Below are positions 8,702-20,445 of a DNA stretch of 37,901 nt, piece after piece. The stretch covers positions 1 through 37,901 of the forward strand of contig JAATFC010000262.1 in assembly GCA_015655435.1 (NCBI GenBank), written 5' to 3'. The DNA is from Chitinophagales bacterium. GTDB taxonomy: Bacteria; Bacteroidota; Bacteroidia; Chitinophagales; Chitinophagaceae. Below the pieces are notes generated by a model. It was given only the letters and a program-made list of their open reading frames with translations. It was not told the DNA's origin and did not search any database. Both the position numbers and the translations under genes were made by a program. Position 1 is the first letter of the stretch. Each line of letters opens with the position of its first letter.

Positions 8702-8734
8702 AAAAAGAGGAATGCTTACTGCATTCCTCTTTTT
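8702..8734. terminator. katG terminator (bidirectional form)
   Basis: AAAAAGAGGAATGC (8702-8715) pairs with GCATTCCTCTTTTT (8721-8734) around five bases. Read on the minus strand it ends in a T-run 23 bases after the katG stop, so it most likely terminates katG. Confidence 0.87.
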
Positions 8735-8756
8735 ACGTACAAAAACTAAAAACCAT

Positions 8757-11342
<2,586 letters not shown>

Positions 11343-12323
11343 ATGTCTTTTACCAAGATAGTTGGCTGCCTCCTTATTGTCCTATTAATGGGAATGGCAG
11401 ATGTGAATAGAGTTGGTGGCTCTGTTTTTACCGAAAAGGACAGTTCGTTTATATATATGGCTGACCCTACTATATTTTACGACAATGGAATGTATTATCT
11501 ATATGGGACATACGACCTCAATAGCAAAGATGGCGTAAAAGTTTATTGGGCAAAAGACTTGTATTCTTTTTCTGAAAGCAATAGTTCCGTTGCATTAAAA
11601 AAAGGCGAAGCTTATGGTACGAAAGATTTCTGGGCTCCGCAGATATGGAAGGAAGGCGGAAAATACTATATGGCTTATGTGGCAGACGAGCATATTGCCA
11701 TGGCTTCATCTACCAACCCCAAAGGTCCGTTTGTTGGTGATGACAAGCCACTTATTGACTACAAAAAAACAATAGACCCTTTTGTTTTCAAGGATGATGA
11801 TGGGAAAAGATATTTGTTGCATGTCGAGTTTTCTGATGGAAACAAAATATATGTTGCCCGATTGAAAGAATACTTATCTGGTATTTATCCTGAAACGGAT
11901 TCCCTCTGCCTCTCCGCTCAAGACACATGGGAGAAAAAGATGGACAATGTTGTAGAAGGCCCGACAGTGCTAAAGCGCAACGGATGGTATTACCTGATAT
12001 ACTCAGCCAATCATTTCAAAAGTAAATATTATGCAGTAGGATATGCAGTCAGCAAATCTATATATGGGCCTTGGACAAAATGCCAAGACAATCCTGTGTT
12101 AAGTATAGAAGGTACGGGTATTTCCGGAACTGGGCACGGGGATATTTTTCAGGACAAAAACGGTCAGTTATTCTATGTTTTTCATACTCATAATTCTGAT
12201 TCCACGATTACTCCCAGAAAGACTGCATTTACCAAGATATATTTTAAATCCGGTGCAAAAAATATTCCTGATAGTCTATACATAGACGAAAAAAATATTC
12301 AATTTTTAAGGGCAATTCCATAA
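11343..12323 (+). CDS. Secreted glycoside hydrolase family 43 protein
   Basis: This 326-residue protein has an N-terminal hydrophobic signal (about 5-20) and a single five-bladed propeller domain. The three GH43 acidic residues are present: D41 (YMADPTIF, base), D145 (TIDPFVF, pKa modulator) and E205 (VVEGPTVL, acid). GH43 enzymes remove arabinose or xylose from plant arabinan, arabinoxylan or pectin side chains; the exact substrate cannot be fixed. A second GH43 gene follows after 37 bases, so the two are probably an operon. I chose the ATG at 11343; a GTG two codons upstream would add only two residues. Confidence 0.9.
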   Translation: MSFTKIVGCLLIVLLMGMADVNRVGGSVFTEKDSSFIYMADPTIFYDNGMYYLYGTYDLNSKDGVKVYWAKDLYSFSESNSSVALKKGEAYGTKDFWAPQIWKEGGKYYMAYVADEHIAMASSTNPKGPFVGDDKPLIDYKKTIDPFVFKDDDGKRYLLHVEFSDGNKIYVARLKEYLSGIYPETDSLCLSAQDTWEKKMDNVVEGPTVLKRNGWYYLIYSANHFKSKYYAVGYAVSKSIYGPWTKCQDNPVLSIEGTGISGTGHGDIFQDKNGQLFYVFHTHNSDSTITPRKTAFTKIYFKSGAKNIPDSLYIDEKNIQFLRAIP

Positions 12324-12360
12324 GCGTTTTTATAGTCTTTTTTTTGAAAAAAATTATATT

Positions 12361-13401
12361 ATGATTACAATATTGAAATATACATTCTTGCTGGCTTGTG
12401 CGTTATCTGTCATATCTACTCAAGGTCAAAACAATACGCACAAAACCTTTTCCAATCCGTTGCTAATGTCGGGTCCAGATCCTTGGGTGATACAACACGA
12501 CAATCTGTATTATTTTACAAGGACTACGGGTCGGAACCTACAGATTATTGCAACGAACAAAATGTCTCAATTAGCCGAGGCAAGACCAGTTACAGTCTGG
12601 ACTCCGCCTGACACGGGCAATTATTCGAAGGAGATATGGGCTCCCGAATTGCATCGACTAGAAAATAAATGGTACATCTATTTTGCGGCTGATGACGGGA
12701 ACAACAGCCATCATAGAATATATGTACTAGAAAACTCCGACCGCAACCCATTGTCCGACAATTGGATATTGAAAGGTAAGATATGTGACATTACAGACAA
12801 ATGGGCGATAGATGCGACGGTTTTCACGTATAAGAATCAGAACTATATCGTCTGGTCTGGATGGGAGGGAGATGACAATGTCAGTCAGAACATCTATATA
12901 GCCAAACTAGCCAACCCTTGGACAATCGATGGTGCTCGCACGATGATTTCGCGTCCTGAATATGAATGGGAGATGCACGGAAGTCATAACGGTTTGCCTA
13001 AGGTCAATGAGGGTCCTGAAGTGTTGAAAAATAAGAAAGGAAATATCTTTCTTACGTATTCTGCAAGCGGATGCTGGACTGACGATTATTCATTAGGAAT
13101 GCTTTCTCTAAAAAATAATGGTGATCCTATGAAAGAATCTGATTGGGTGAAGCGTAAAAATCCCGTTTTCTCAAAAACTATTGAGAACAGCGTATATGGC
13201 CCCGGTCATAACGGATTTTTCAAATCCCTGGATGGGAAAGAGGATTGGATTGTCTACCACGCTAATCCTAAGTCTGGACAGGGATGCGCCAACTATAGGA
13301 GTGTCCGGATGCAAAAAATAACATGGAACAAAGATGGTTCGCCAAATTTCGGAGTGCCTCAGAAAACAGAAGTATTGATGCCAGTTCCCTCTGGCGAATG
13401 A
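12361..13401 (+). CDS. Secreted GH43 enzyme, arabinofuranosidase-like
   Basis: This 346-residue protein has a signal peptide (about 1-22, cut near STQGQ). The GH43 residues are D40 (SGPDPWV), D151 (AIDATVF) and E217 (VNEGPEVL). A conserved GPGHNGFF motif provides the histidine found at the propeller centre. The KEIWAPELHRL motif and overall length are typical of GH43 exo-acting alpha-L-arabinofuranosidases, a tentative subfamily assignment. It follows another GH43 gene by 37 bases and precedes a terminator shared with the convergent tRNA genes. With the GH78 enzyme near 34-36 kb it suggests use of pectic rhamnogalacturonan side chains. Confidence 0.9.
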   Translation: MITILKYTFLLACALSVISTQGQNNTHKTFSNPLLMSGPDPWVIQHDNLYYFTRTTGRNLQIIATNKMSQLAEARPVTVWTPPDTGNYSKEIWAPELHRLENKWYIYFAADDGNNSHHRIYVLENSDRNPLSDNWILKGKICDITDKWAIDATVFTYKNQNYIVWSGWEGDDNVSQNIYIAKLANPWTIDGARTMISRPEYEWEMHGSHNGLPKVNEGPEVLKNKKGNIFLTYSASGCWTDDYSLGMLSLKNNGDPMKESDWVKRKNPVFSKTIENSVYGPGHNGFFKSLDGKEDWIVYHANPKSGQGCANYRSVRMQKITWNKDGSPNFGVPQKTEVLMPVPSGE

Positions 13402-13447
13402 CAAACAAGTGCTATAAAAAATTAGGTTATTCGAATGTAGTCAATAA

Positions 13448-13474
13448 AAAAACCCCGTTTCAAACGGGGTTTTT
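13448..13474. terminator. Bidirectional terminator, GH43 and tRNA-Gln
   Basis: AAAAACCCCG (13448-13457) pairs with CGGGGTTTTT (13465-13474) around TTTCAAA. It serves the GH43 operon on the plus strand and the tRNA genes on the minus strand, where it begins one base after the tRNA 3' end. Confidence 0.9.
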
Positions 13475-13475
13475 G

Positions 13476-13546
13476 TTGTCCAACCTGGATTCGAACCAAG
13501 ACAGTCAGATCCAGAAACTGAAGTACTACCATTATACTATTGGACA
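13476..13546 (-). tRNA. tRNA-Gln (CTG anticodon)
   Basis: This 71-base cloverleaf reads CAG codons. The acceptor TGTCCAA/TTGGACA has discriminator A. The D-arm is GTAT-AATGGTA-GTAC, the anticodon loop TTCTGGA (anticodon CTG), the variable loop CTGT, and the T-arm CTTGG-TTCGAAT-CCAGG. CCA is not encoded. The anticodon stem has a T-T opposition at 31-39. It lies 22 bases downstream of a second tRNA-Gln in the same transcript. Confidence 0.93.
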
Positions 13547-13568
13547 AAAATAATTCTGGAACTTTATG

Positions 13569-13639
13569 TTGCCCGACCAGGATTCGAACCTAGACAAACA
13601 GTACCAAAAACTGTCGTACTACCATTATACTATCGGGCA
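13569..13639 (-). tRNA. tRNA-Gln (TTG anticodon)
   Basis: This 71-base cloverleaf reads CAA (and by wobble CAG). The acceptor is TGCCCGA/TCGGGCA, and the D-arm is identical to that of its neighbour. The anticodon stem ACAGT/ACTGT is fully paired with loop TTTTGGT (anticodon TTG), and the T-arm is CTAGG-TTCGAAT-CCTGG. The discriminator is A with no encoded CCA. It is the promoter-proximal gene of the pair. Confidence 0.95.
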
Positions 13640-13657
13640 ATCCCTTATTAAGGAGTG

Positions 13658-13689
13658 CAAATATAGTCGCGTAATTCATATATTCCAAA
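13658..13689 (-). promoter_or_regulatory. tRNA-Gln operon promoter
   Basis: On the minus strand TTTG (13689 to 13686) is followed after 20 bases by TATATTTG (13665 to 13658). This is a textbook Bacteroidota -33/-7 pair, 18 bases upstream of the first tRNA. Confidence 0.75.
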
Positions 13690-13782
13690 CTTTGGAGGGA
13701 CTTTTTTCAAACTTTTTCAATGAAGAATGATGTCATAACCAATACATTAGCAACGACTTATTTTTTGTCCTAACTTGCCAAT

Positions 13783-16700
13783 ATGTCGTTACATCTGGAA
13801 GTTTCAAATTCACTTGAAAGGCTCGCGGACACTCTAATCGCAAAAATAGGAGAGAGCAGACGGAGTGTGTTTACGCCTATTACAATCGTGACACAGACGG
13901 AAGGTATCAATCTTTGGCTGCGCGAGTACATTGCCAAAAAAGTCGGCATCGCTGCCAATATCAACTTCATCACGCCCAATGATATTGTATTCAAGATTTT
14001 CCAGTTGTTGGGAGGGACTTATACCGAAACGATTTCCCGAGAGAGCTTGATATGGCTGTTGTACAAGATATTGGGAGAAAAGGATTTTGCAGACCATTTC
14101 CCTGACCAGGCATCCTATTTCCAAAACCCCTACCATGAAAAGGATCGCAAGCGTATGGGAATGGCGACAAAAGTTGCAGACTTGTTTGACCAATACCAAA
14201 TCTATCGTCAAAACGTGGTTTTGGATTGGAACAATACGCCTATAAGATCACACTATCAACCACAGGACTGGCAAGAATTTCTTTGGAAAAAAATAAAAGA
14301 AGAAACGCCAAAAGACATACAGGACAAGACTTTGGTAAAAGAGTTTATTGACCAAAATATCAGAAAAAAAGAATTACAGGAAATCCTGCAAAAAGTAGTT
14401 CCGGAAATCTATCTGTTTGGGCTGTCCATATTTACCAACTACCATCTGGATATACTGAAAAAAGCAGCGTCGGCTGTGCAGGTTCATTTTTTCCTTCTCA
14501 ATCCTGCTCCTCAAATATATTGGATGGATGATGCGAGCGATAAGCAGATTGCAAAATGGCGCAGCCACAAAAATAGCAAGGACGATTTTTTTCTAATCGG
14601 AAATCCAATATTGACCAATTGGGGAAAAGTTCTGCAGAATACGTTTCGGTTGATGTTTCGTTCGGAAGACATCATCAACAACTATAATGATTCCAATATA
14701 GTTACCCCAAAAGAGGACACGCTACTACACAAATTGCAGGCAAATATTTTTTACAATAATACAGAAGAGAATATAACCATAACCGAAACTGACTTAAAGG
14801 ATGAAACGCTGAGCATCCATTCCTGCTATACAATTGCAGCAGAAGTGGAAGCATTGTACCAATACCTAGTTCACCTAGTTGACTATAAAAAAGTTCCCTT
14901 GTCGGCTCGTGACATTTCCGTAATGGTCAGCGATATTGACAAGTACGAACCTTATATCAGGGCTATATTTGACAATGCGCCTTATAAGTTCAAATACAAA
15001 ATCGCAGATGTTTCTGTGGCGGATGGAGATACAATTTATAGTGCGTTGAGCTTGTTGTTGGAACTGAACGAGCAGGACTTTACTTCCGAAAAAGTACTGC
15101 AACTATTAGAATCCTCCTATATCCGAAAACGTTTTAAACTTGACGATGTAGAAACAATCCGTGCTTTGGTAAAAGCTGCCAATATACGTTTTGGCGTAGA
15201 GGGCAATATAGAGGACGAAACCTATATTGTAAGTTGGCGTTATGGTATTGAACGCTTGATGTACGGACTTTGCATGTCAGGCGAACTGCTTGTAAATAAG
15301 GACAATCAAGCATTTTATCCATTGGATATAATAGAAGGCAATAACAGCCAGGATGTTGTTTGTTTCAGTCATTTTGTTGAGATACTTGTTGAATCCATGA
15401 AACGCCGTCGTATGGCGAGAACACCAACGGACTGTATTGTTTACATACAATGGCTCATCGAAAACCTCCTATATCAGATTGAAGATGTGGTGGATGAGGA
15501 TTATTATAGTCTGAAAGAACATCTTGGACTATATAGCGACCTGTCCAATATGGAGTTGGAAGAAGTGCCGTTTGATGTTTTTCGGTTAAATTTCCTGGCA
15601 TCGTTGGATTCCGCTAAACGAACATCTTTGTTTATCAACGACGGGATTACTTTTTGTTCATTGATTCCTATGCGTAGCGTGCCTTTCAAGGTTATTGCCT
15701 TATTGGGAATGACCGCCAAAGATTTTCCAAGGAAGGAAAAACCCTTGTCTTTTAGCTTGCTACAGCAGACGCACATGCTGGGCGACCGCAACATCAAAGA
15801 CAGTGACAAACATTTATTTTTGGAAACGCTGGTTTCTGCCAAAGAATATCTTTATATCAGCTATGTCGGACGTTCGGTAAAAGACAATATCGTATTGCCT
15901 CCATCTGTTTTGGTAGAAGAGTTGATGGATTATATGCAAACGTTGACTGAACCTACCAATACAAATGTCGTGGACTATATTTTCACACAGCATCCTTTGC
16001 ATACTTATAGTTCAAAATATAATAGTGACAATCCGAAGCTATATCGCTACACACAAAAAGAAGACAATGAGGAAAATATAGTTGGTGAACAGACTAAAAC
16101 ATTGCCAGAAAATTTTCTCACGGAAATCTCACTTTCTGGTTTGATTTCTTTTTTCAAAAATGCACCAAAAGCCTTTTACAATCGAGTGTTTAGCATTTAT
16201 TACGAAGAAGACAATATCCTGTTACCAGAAACGGAAATCTTCCATTTGAATAGTTTGGAAAATGCTATTTTGAAAAATGAAATGCTGCGTTTGGACGATT
16301 CTGAACTGGAAATCTGGAAGAACAAACTGAAACTGACTGGACAGCTACCGTTAAAAAACGTGGGAACGTCTTCTCTGGATTCTATTCAGGAAATGGTTGC
16401 ACCGGTTAAGGAGTTAATCAAAGAACTATTTCCCAATACAATTCCCGTAAAAATTCCAGTTTCATTGGACATCAGTGAAATCTCGCTGAATGGAGAGATT
16501 ACAAATGTGTACGACAGAAGTATAGTAGCCGTTTGTTTTTCTAAAAGTCTAAGGAAGCATTTGCTAGGTGCTTATATTGACGCCATTGCTGGCATTGCGA
16601 TGAACGCAATAGATGCATTGGTTTTCATATTGGTTGACCCCAAAAATGAAGCGGAAATGGAAATGTATGATATAGACTTGCGGCATATTTCCAAAAACGA

Positions 16701-17019
16701 GGCGATGGGTTTTATTAAGGCTTTAACCGATATATATCGACAAGGAATGCAATCTCCGTATCCATTTTCGGACTTGGCATATTACGATTTGGACATGGGC
16801 AAAGCAAATCAGATGGAAAACAATAATCTAGACGATTTTGTCGCAAAGAAAATCAACAATTCCAATATAGTCGCACCGGATACTTATAGTGTGAAATCCT
16901 ACAATGAAGGCATTTGGGAAGGTTCGGATGCAATAGCCTCATTTCAAAAGGCATTCAACACAATTTTCGAACCATTACAAAAGCTTGTTCCGGATTTATT
17001 TGAAAAGAAGAAAAGTTAG
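13783..17019 (+). CDS. recC: Exodeoxyribonuclease V subunit gamma (RecC)
   Basis: The length of 1078 residues is close to E. coli RecC (about 1120). The N-terminus follows the RecC pattern: ITIVTQTEGINLWLREYIA, then KKVGIAANINFITPNDIVF, as in the inactive helicase-like domain that recognises Chi. Other RecC-like stretches are LLGMTAKDFPRKEKPLSFSL and the region around DLSNMELEEVPFDVFRLNFL. RecC is the non-catalytic scaffold of the RecBCD helicase-nuclease for double-strand-break repair. RecB and RecD are not beside it; the next gene is convergent. The ATG at 13783 lies five bases after a near -7 box (TAACTTGC), so a leaderless transcript is possible. Confidence 0.9.
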   Translation: MSLHLEVSNSLERLADTLIAKIGESRRSVFTPITIVTQTEGINLWLREYIAKKVGIAANINFITPNDIVFKIFQLLGGTYTETISRESLIWLLYKILGEKDFADHFPDQASYFQNPYHEKDRKRMGMATKVADLFDQYQIYRQNVVLDWNNTPIRSHYQPQDWQEFLWKKIKEETPKDIQDKTLVKEFIDQNIRKKELQEILQKVVPEIYLFGLSIFTNYHLDILKKAASAVQVHFFLLNPAPQIYWMDDASDKQIAKWRSHKNSKDDFFLIGNPILTNWGKVLQNTFRLMFRSEDIINNYNDSNIVTPKEDTLLHKLQANIFYNNTEENITITETDLKDETLSIHSCYTIAAEVEALYQYLVHLVDYKKVPLSARDISVMVSDIDKYEPYIRAIFDNAPYKFKYKIADVSVADGDTIYSALSLLLELNEQDFTSEKVLQLLESSYIRKRFKLDDVETIRALVKAANIRFGVEGNIEDETYIVSWRYGIERLMYGLCMSGELLVNKDNQAFYPLDIIEGNNSQDVVCFSHFVEILVESMKRRRMARTPTDCIVYIQWLIENLLYQIEDVVDEDYYSLKEHLGLYSDLSNMELEEVPFDVFRLNFLASLDSAKRTSLFINDGITFCSLIPMRSVPFKVIALLGMTAKDFPRKEKPLSFSLLQQTHMLGDRNIKDSDKHLFLETLVSAKEYLYISYVGRSVKDNIVLPPSVLVEELMDYMQTLTEPTNTNVVDYIFTQHPLHTYSSKYNSDNPKLYRYTQKEDNEENIVGEQTKTLPENFLTEISLSGLISFFKNAPKAFYNRVFSIYYEEDNILLPETEIFHLNSLENAILKNEMLRLDDSELEIWKNKLKLTGQLPLKNVGTSSLDSIQEMVAPVKELIKELFPNTIPVKIPVSLDISEISLNGEITNVYDRSIVAVCFSKSLRKHLLGAYIDAIAGIAMNAIDALVFILVDPKNEAEMEMYDIDLRHISKNEAMGFIKALTDIYRQGMQSPYPFSDLAYYDLDMGKANQMENNNLDDFVAKKINNSNIVAPDTYSVKSYNEGIWEGSDAIASFQKAFNTIFEPLQKLVPDLFEKKKS

Positions 17020-17031
17020 AGCAATAGCAAA

Positions 17032-17745
17032 CTATAATGTCAACTGCCCAACTATAATGCCTGTTGCTACCGCAGCATTCAAAGATTCAGCCTGTCCAAT
17101 ACGCGGAATCGTGATAGGTTTTTGGATAAAGGATTGGATATTGGGACGGATGCCTTTTGACTCATTTCCAATGACCAATATACCTTTCTTTTTTTCTTTT
17201 AGCTGAAAGACATTTTCACCATCGAGCAGCGCGCCGTAAATAGGCATTTTTGTTGTTCCCAAATATTCTTCCAAATCCGTGTAGAGAATTTTTACCCGAA
17301 AAATGCCTCCCATCGTAGACTGTACGACTTTACTGTTGAAACAATCCGCTGTATCCAACGATGCAACAATCTGCGCAATTCCAAACCAGTCCGCAATACG
17401 AATGATCGTTCCCAGATTACCAGGGTCTTGGATGCCGTCCAATACGATTGTCCATTCGTCCTTATTGGTTAAAGAAATATTTTCAGGTTTGTGGACGAGC
17501 GCCAATAGGGTGGAAGGCGTTTTGAGATGACTAATACGCGCCATATCCGCAACGGAAATTTTTTCAAAATGGATATTGGAGTCTGTATTGAAAGTTTCAT
17601 CCGTTCCCCATATTTTTTCTACATGAAAATCGGATTTCAAAAGCTCTTCTACCATTTTTGGACCTTCCACAACGAACTTTTTTTCTGTATCCCTGTTTTT
17701 CTTATCGGAAAGGCTTTGGATGTATTTGATTTCGTTTTTGGTCAT
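17032..17745 (-). CDS. TrmH/SpoU family RNA 2'-O-methyltransferase
   Basis: This 237-residue protein has an N-terminal substrate-binding domain (FVVEGPKMVEELLKS at 24-38, typical of SpoU_sub_bind/L30e-like) and a SPOUT knot domain. Motif 1 is LDGIQDPGNLGTIIRIADWF (about 102-121), motif 2 LVIGNESKGIRP and motif 3 IPRIGQAESLNAAVATGI. It should transfer a methyl group from S-adenosylmethionine to a ribose in rRNA or tRNA; the target is not readable. I prefer the start at 17745 (MTKNEIKYI), where homologues begin; an ATG at 17766 would add seven residues. Its stop is 12 bases from the end of recC on the other strand, and it is divergent from tamL. Confidence 0.92.
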   Translation of the reverse strand: MTKNEIKYIQSLSDKKNRDTEKKFVVEGPKMVEELLKSDFHVEKIWGTDETFNTDSNIHFEKISVADMARISHLKTPSTLLALVHKPENISLTNKDEWTIVLDGIQDPGNLGTIIRIADWFGIAQIVASLDTADCFNSKVVQSTMGGIFRVKILYTDLEEYLGTTKMPIYGALLDGENVFQLKEKKKGILVIGNESKGIRPNIQSFIQKPITIPRIGQAESLNAAVATGIIVGQLTL

Positions 17746-17835
17746 CTTCCGTGATTGTCCGTGCAATATTATGTTTTTAAATCAATTTCCTTTACTTAAA
17801 TACAATCGTTGCCATGCTATGGCACAATTTTTTCA

Positions 17836-17843
17836 TAAGTTTG
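17836..17843 (+). promoter_or_regulatory. -7 box for the TamL-like gene
   Basis: TAAGTTTG matches TAnnTTTG. It lies 23 bases before the chosen start at 17867 and downstream of the earlier in-frame ATG codons, so it helps to decide the start. No good -33 box is seen at the usual distance. Confidence 0.5.
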
Positions 17844-17866
17844 CCCACATACGGCTAAGTATTAAT

Positions 17867-20314
17867 ATGAAGAAAGGAACCGGCCAATATATCTGTTACA
17901 TCTATTGTTTACTAATTATAAGTCTTTCGGCTTGCTCTGTCTACGACCGAACGAGTGTCAAAAATCCACCAAAAGGCAAACCGTTTGTTTTTGACAATCA
18001 GGTCGATGTATTGAAAGATCAGGTATCAACAGAAGACGCGGCAACGATGCAACAAGAACTTGGCGGTTATTGGTCTGATAGTATGAATGCCAATAGGTAT
18101 CGTCGTTACGGTTTCTTTTATAGAATCAACAATCCTCCCGTTTTTGACACGTCCAATATAACAAAAACCAAAAAACTGATGTTGGGCTACATGGGTTCCA
18201 AAGGTTATTTTGGAGCGACAGCGACGGATGCTTTTTACATCGATAGTAGCAGCAAAATCAATCAACAACGCACCTATGTGACAATGATGGTCGATCCCGG
18301 TCGCCCTACGATTATTGATAGTGTCAGCTATTCGCTACCGGACAGTAACATACTTCAGAAACTCGCGGCAATGGGGCAGAAAGATCCTAATATACAGATT
18401 GGGAAAACCAAACTAGCCAATATTCCCATATCATCCGAACTCGACAGAATTACGTCGACCTATCGTAATAACGGTTATTATAAATTGACGAAGGAAGACC
18501 TGGTCGCAGTGGTCGATACCAATGATGTTTCGTTGTTGAAAATGACAATCGATCCGTTCCAACAAGCAATGCTTTTGGCTAAATCGGCATCCAAGAAAGG
18601 AAAAAATCCCACAGCTTCTGTTGATTTTACCAAAAGGGTTTATACGGATTCCACACAACTCGCATTACGTCAAAACAATTTTTACCAATATCATATTGGA
18701 CATATCGTAGTTTATCCCGAAACTAGACCAACAGACATTCCCGATAGTGTAATGACCAATCCACAATGGTTTCCCAATAAATACACTACCAAAAGTGGCA
18801 ACATTACGTTGTATGACGCGGAGAACAAATTTAACTCCAAGCCTATATTGGAGCACCTTTTTCTACGTCCACACGACCTTTATAGCGATGACCAGTTTTA
18901 CAAAACGACTTCCAATATATCCAGTATTGGCGCATGGCAACAGGTAGACACAAAGGCGCGTGTGCTTGGAGACAGCATCGTGGATTTGTATTATTTTCTG
19001 GTACCTGCGCCCAAATACAATATTGCTTACGATTTTGAAGTCAGCCGCAACACGGGAGAATTTTTGAGTCAGGCAAATTTTGGTTCTTCATCCAATAGGT
19101 TGATGGGATTGGATGTAAACGTTTCGCTGCGAAATCGAAATGCGTGGAAACGTGCAATACAATCCATAACAACGGTGGGTACGGGAGTGGAACTGAATCT
19201 AGGTCAGGACAATGCCAATAACAATCTTTTACAAACGTTTAGGTACTCTGTCGGTCAGAGTTTCGTATTTCCAAGGTTTATTACGCCTTTCAGATTGAGA
19301 GATCGTACAACTGAAGGAATCAAGAGCGTATTGAATATCAATGCCAACCTGCAGGACAGACGTGACATTTTTCAGTTGACATCGGTTGTGGGCAACTGGG
19401 GATATGAATGGAAACATAAAAATCTATTGTGGCAATATCGCCCACTGAATGTAGAGCTTTACAGATTGGTTCAACGAAAATATCTTGACTCATTGATTAA
19501 GCTTAATCCCTATATCCAAAACGCGTTCAATACAGGTACGATTATCAGCCAGCAACTGAATCTATCCATGACCTACAAAGACCGAAACCACCTGCGAAAC
19601 ATGAACTATGTGAGTATAGGCGTAGAGGAATCGGGGTCAATATTGGGAAGAATTAAGTCTTTGCAAGACAAATTTTACCAGTACATAAAACTTCAGGCAG
19701 AATATAGAAAACTGATATACATATCGCCAAAACAACAGCTTGCCTTGCGTGCATTTGGAGGTTTCGCATATAACTATTATGGCAGTGGAGAAACTGGCGG
19801 TTCGCTTCCTTTTTACAAACAGTTTTACGGAGGTGGTCCCAACTCAATGCGTGCATGGGGCTTGAGACAGATAGGTTTGGGAAGTTCTAGATTTAGCGAT
19901 ACATCAAGTACTTTTCGTGACAGATACGGCGATATGATGTTGGAAGGAAACATAGAGTACCGTTACCCGATTATTACGATTGGCGGGATGCAGATTAAAG
20001 GTGCAGTATTTACGGACGTGGGTAACGTATGGAACGTACGCAATAGTGAGGAGGATCCACTTATGCAGTTTAAATTGAAAAATCTGGGTAGAGATATCGC
20101 TATTGGAGTCGGTACAGGCATACGTCTGGATTTCAATTATTTTTTGATTCGACTTGACTTGGGGATAAAACTGAAAGACCCAGCACGTCCGGAAAACAAT
20201 GGTTGGTTGGATATCGATAAGTTTACCTGGAGGCGAACAGTCAAAACACCTTCCGATGCTTCTGTCACGCTCAACAACTATGCCCTGCAATTGGGTATTG
20301 GACTTCCATTCTAA
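17867..20314 (+). CDS. tamL: TamL-like Omp85 outer-membrane lipoprotein
   Basis: The 815-residue protein starts with a lipoprotein signal (core about 8-19, lipobox LSAC with C23). POTRA-like repeats follow (segments with GYFGATATDAFYIDS, then ITSTYRNNGYYKLTKEDL). A C-terminal 16-stranded Omp85 barrel carries GGPNSMRAWGLRQIG, equivalent to the conserved loop 6 motif, and ends in LQLGIGLPF with a terminal aromatic. Lipidated Omp85 proteins of this kind are known from Bacteroidota as TamL, thought to act in outer-membrane assembly with TamB; no tamB is adjacent. The gene is divergent from the RNA methyltransferase. Longer in-frame starts back to 17720 would bury the signal peptide. Confidence 0.85.
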   Translation: MKKGTGQYICYIYCLLIISLSACSVYDRTSVKNPPKGKPFVFDNQVDVLKDQVSTEDAATMQQELGGYWSDSMNANRYRRYGFFYRINNPPVFDTSNITKTKKLMLGYMGSKGYFGATATDAFYIDSSSKINQQRTYVTMMVDPGRPTIIDSVSYSLPDSNILQKLAAMGQKDPNIQIGKTKLANIPISSELDRITSTYRNNGYYKLTKEDLVAVVDTNDVSLLKMTIDPFQQAMLLAKSASKKGKNPTASVDFTKRVYTDSTQLALRQNNFYQYHIGHIVVYPETRPTDIPDSVMTNPQWFPNKYTTKSGNITLYDAENKFNSKPILEHLFLRPHDLYSDDQFYKTTSNISSIGAWQQVDTKARVLGDSIVDLYYFLVPAPKYNIAYDFEVSRNTGEFLSQANFGSSSNRLMGLDVNVSLRNRNAWKRAIQSITTVGTGVELNLGQDNANNNLLQTFRYSVGQSFVFPRFITPFRLRDRTTEGIKSVLNINANLQDRRDIFQLTSVVGNWGYEWKHKNLLWQYRPLNVELYRLVQRKYLDSLIKLNPYIQNAFNTGTIISQQLNLSMTYKDRNHLRNMNYVSIGVEESGSILGRIKSLQDKFYQYIKLQAEYRKLIYISPKQQLALRAFGGFAYNYYGSGETGGSLPFYKQFYGGGPNSMRAWGLRQIGLGSSRFSDTSSTFRDRYGDMMLEGNIEYRYPIITIGGMQIKGAVFTDVGNVWNVRNSEEDPLMQFKLKNLGRDIAIGVGTGIRLDFNYFLIRLDLGIKLKDPARPENNGWLDIDKFTWRRTVKTPSDASVTLNNYALQLGIGLPF

Positions 20315-20396
20315 ATCATTGAGTTATTCTCCATAATTCCTCTTTTCCATTTGGTCATGTAAAAGAATTTTTACCTTTCAAATAGACAGAATAATA

Positions 20397-20404
20397 TATA
20401 TTTG
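20397..20404 (+). promoter_or_regulatory. -7 box for the ROK kinase gene
   Basis: TATATTTG matches TAnnTTTG and lies 41 bases before the start codon at 20446. The -33 element is not clear. Confidence 0.45.
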
Positions 20405-20445
20405 GCAACTTATTTAACAATTATTCAACCATAAAAAAAGAATAA

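Noticed and set aside
17720-17866. N-terminal extension of the TamL-like protein
   Set aside because: It would precede and mask the lipoprotein signal, overlap the divergent methyltransferase gene and include the promoter.
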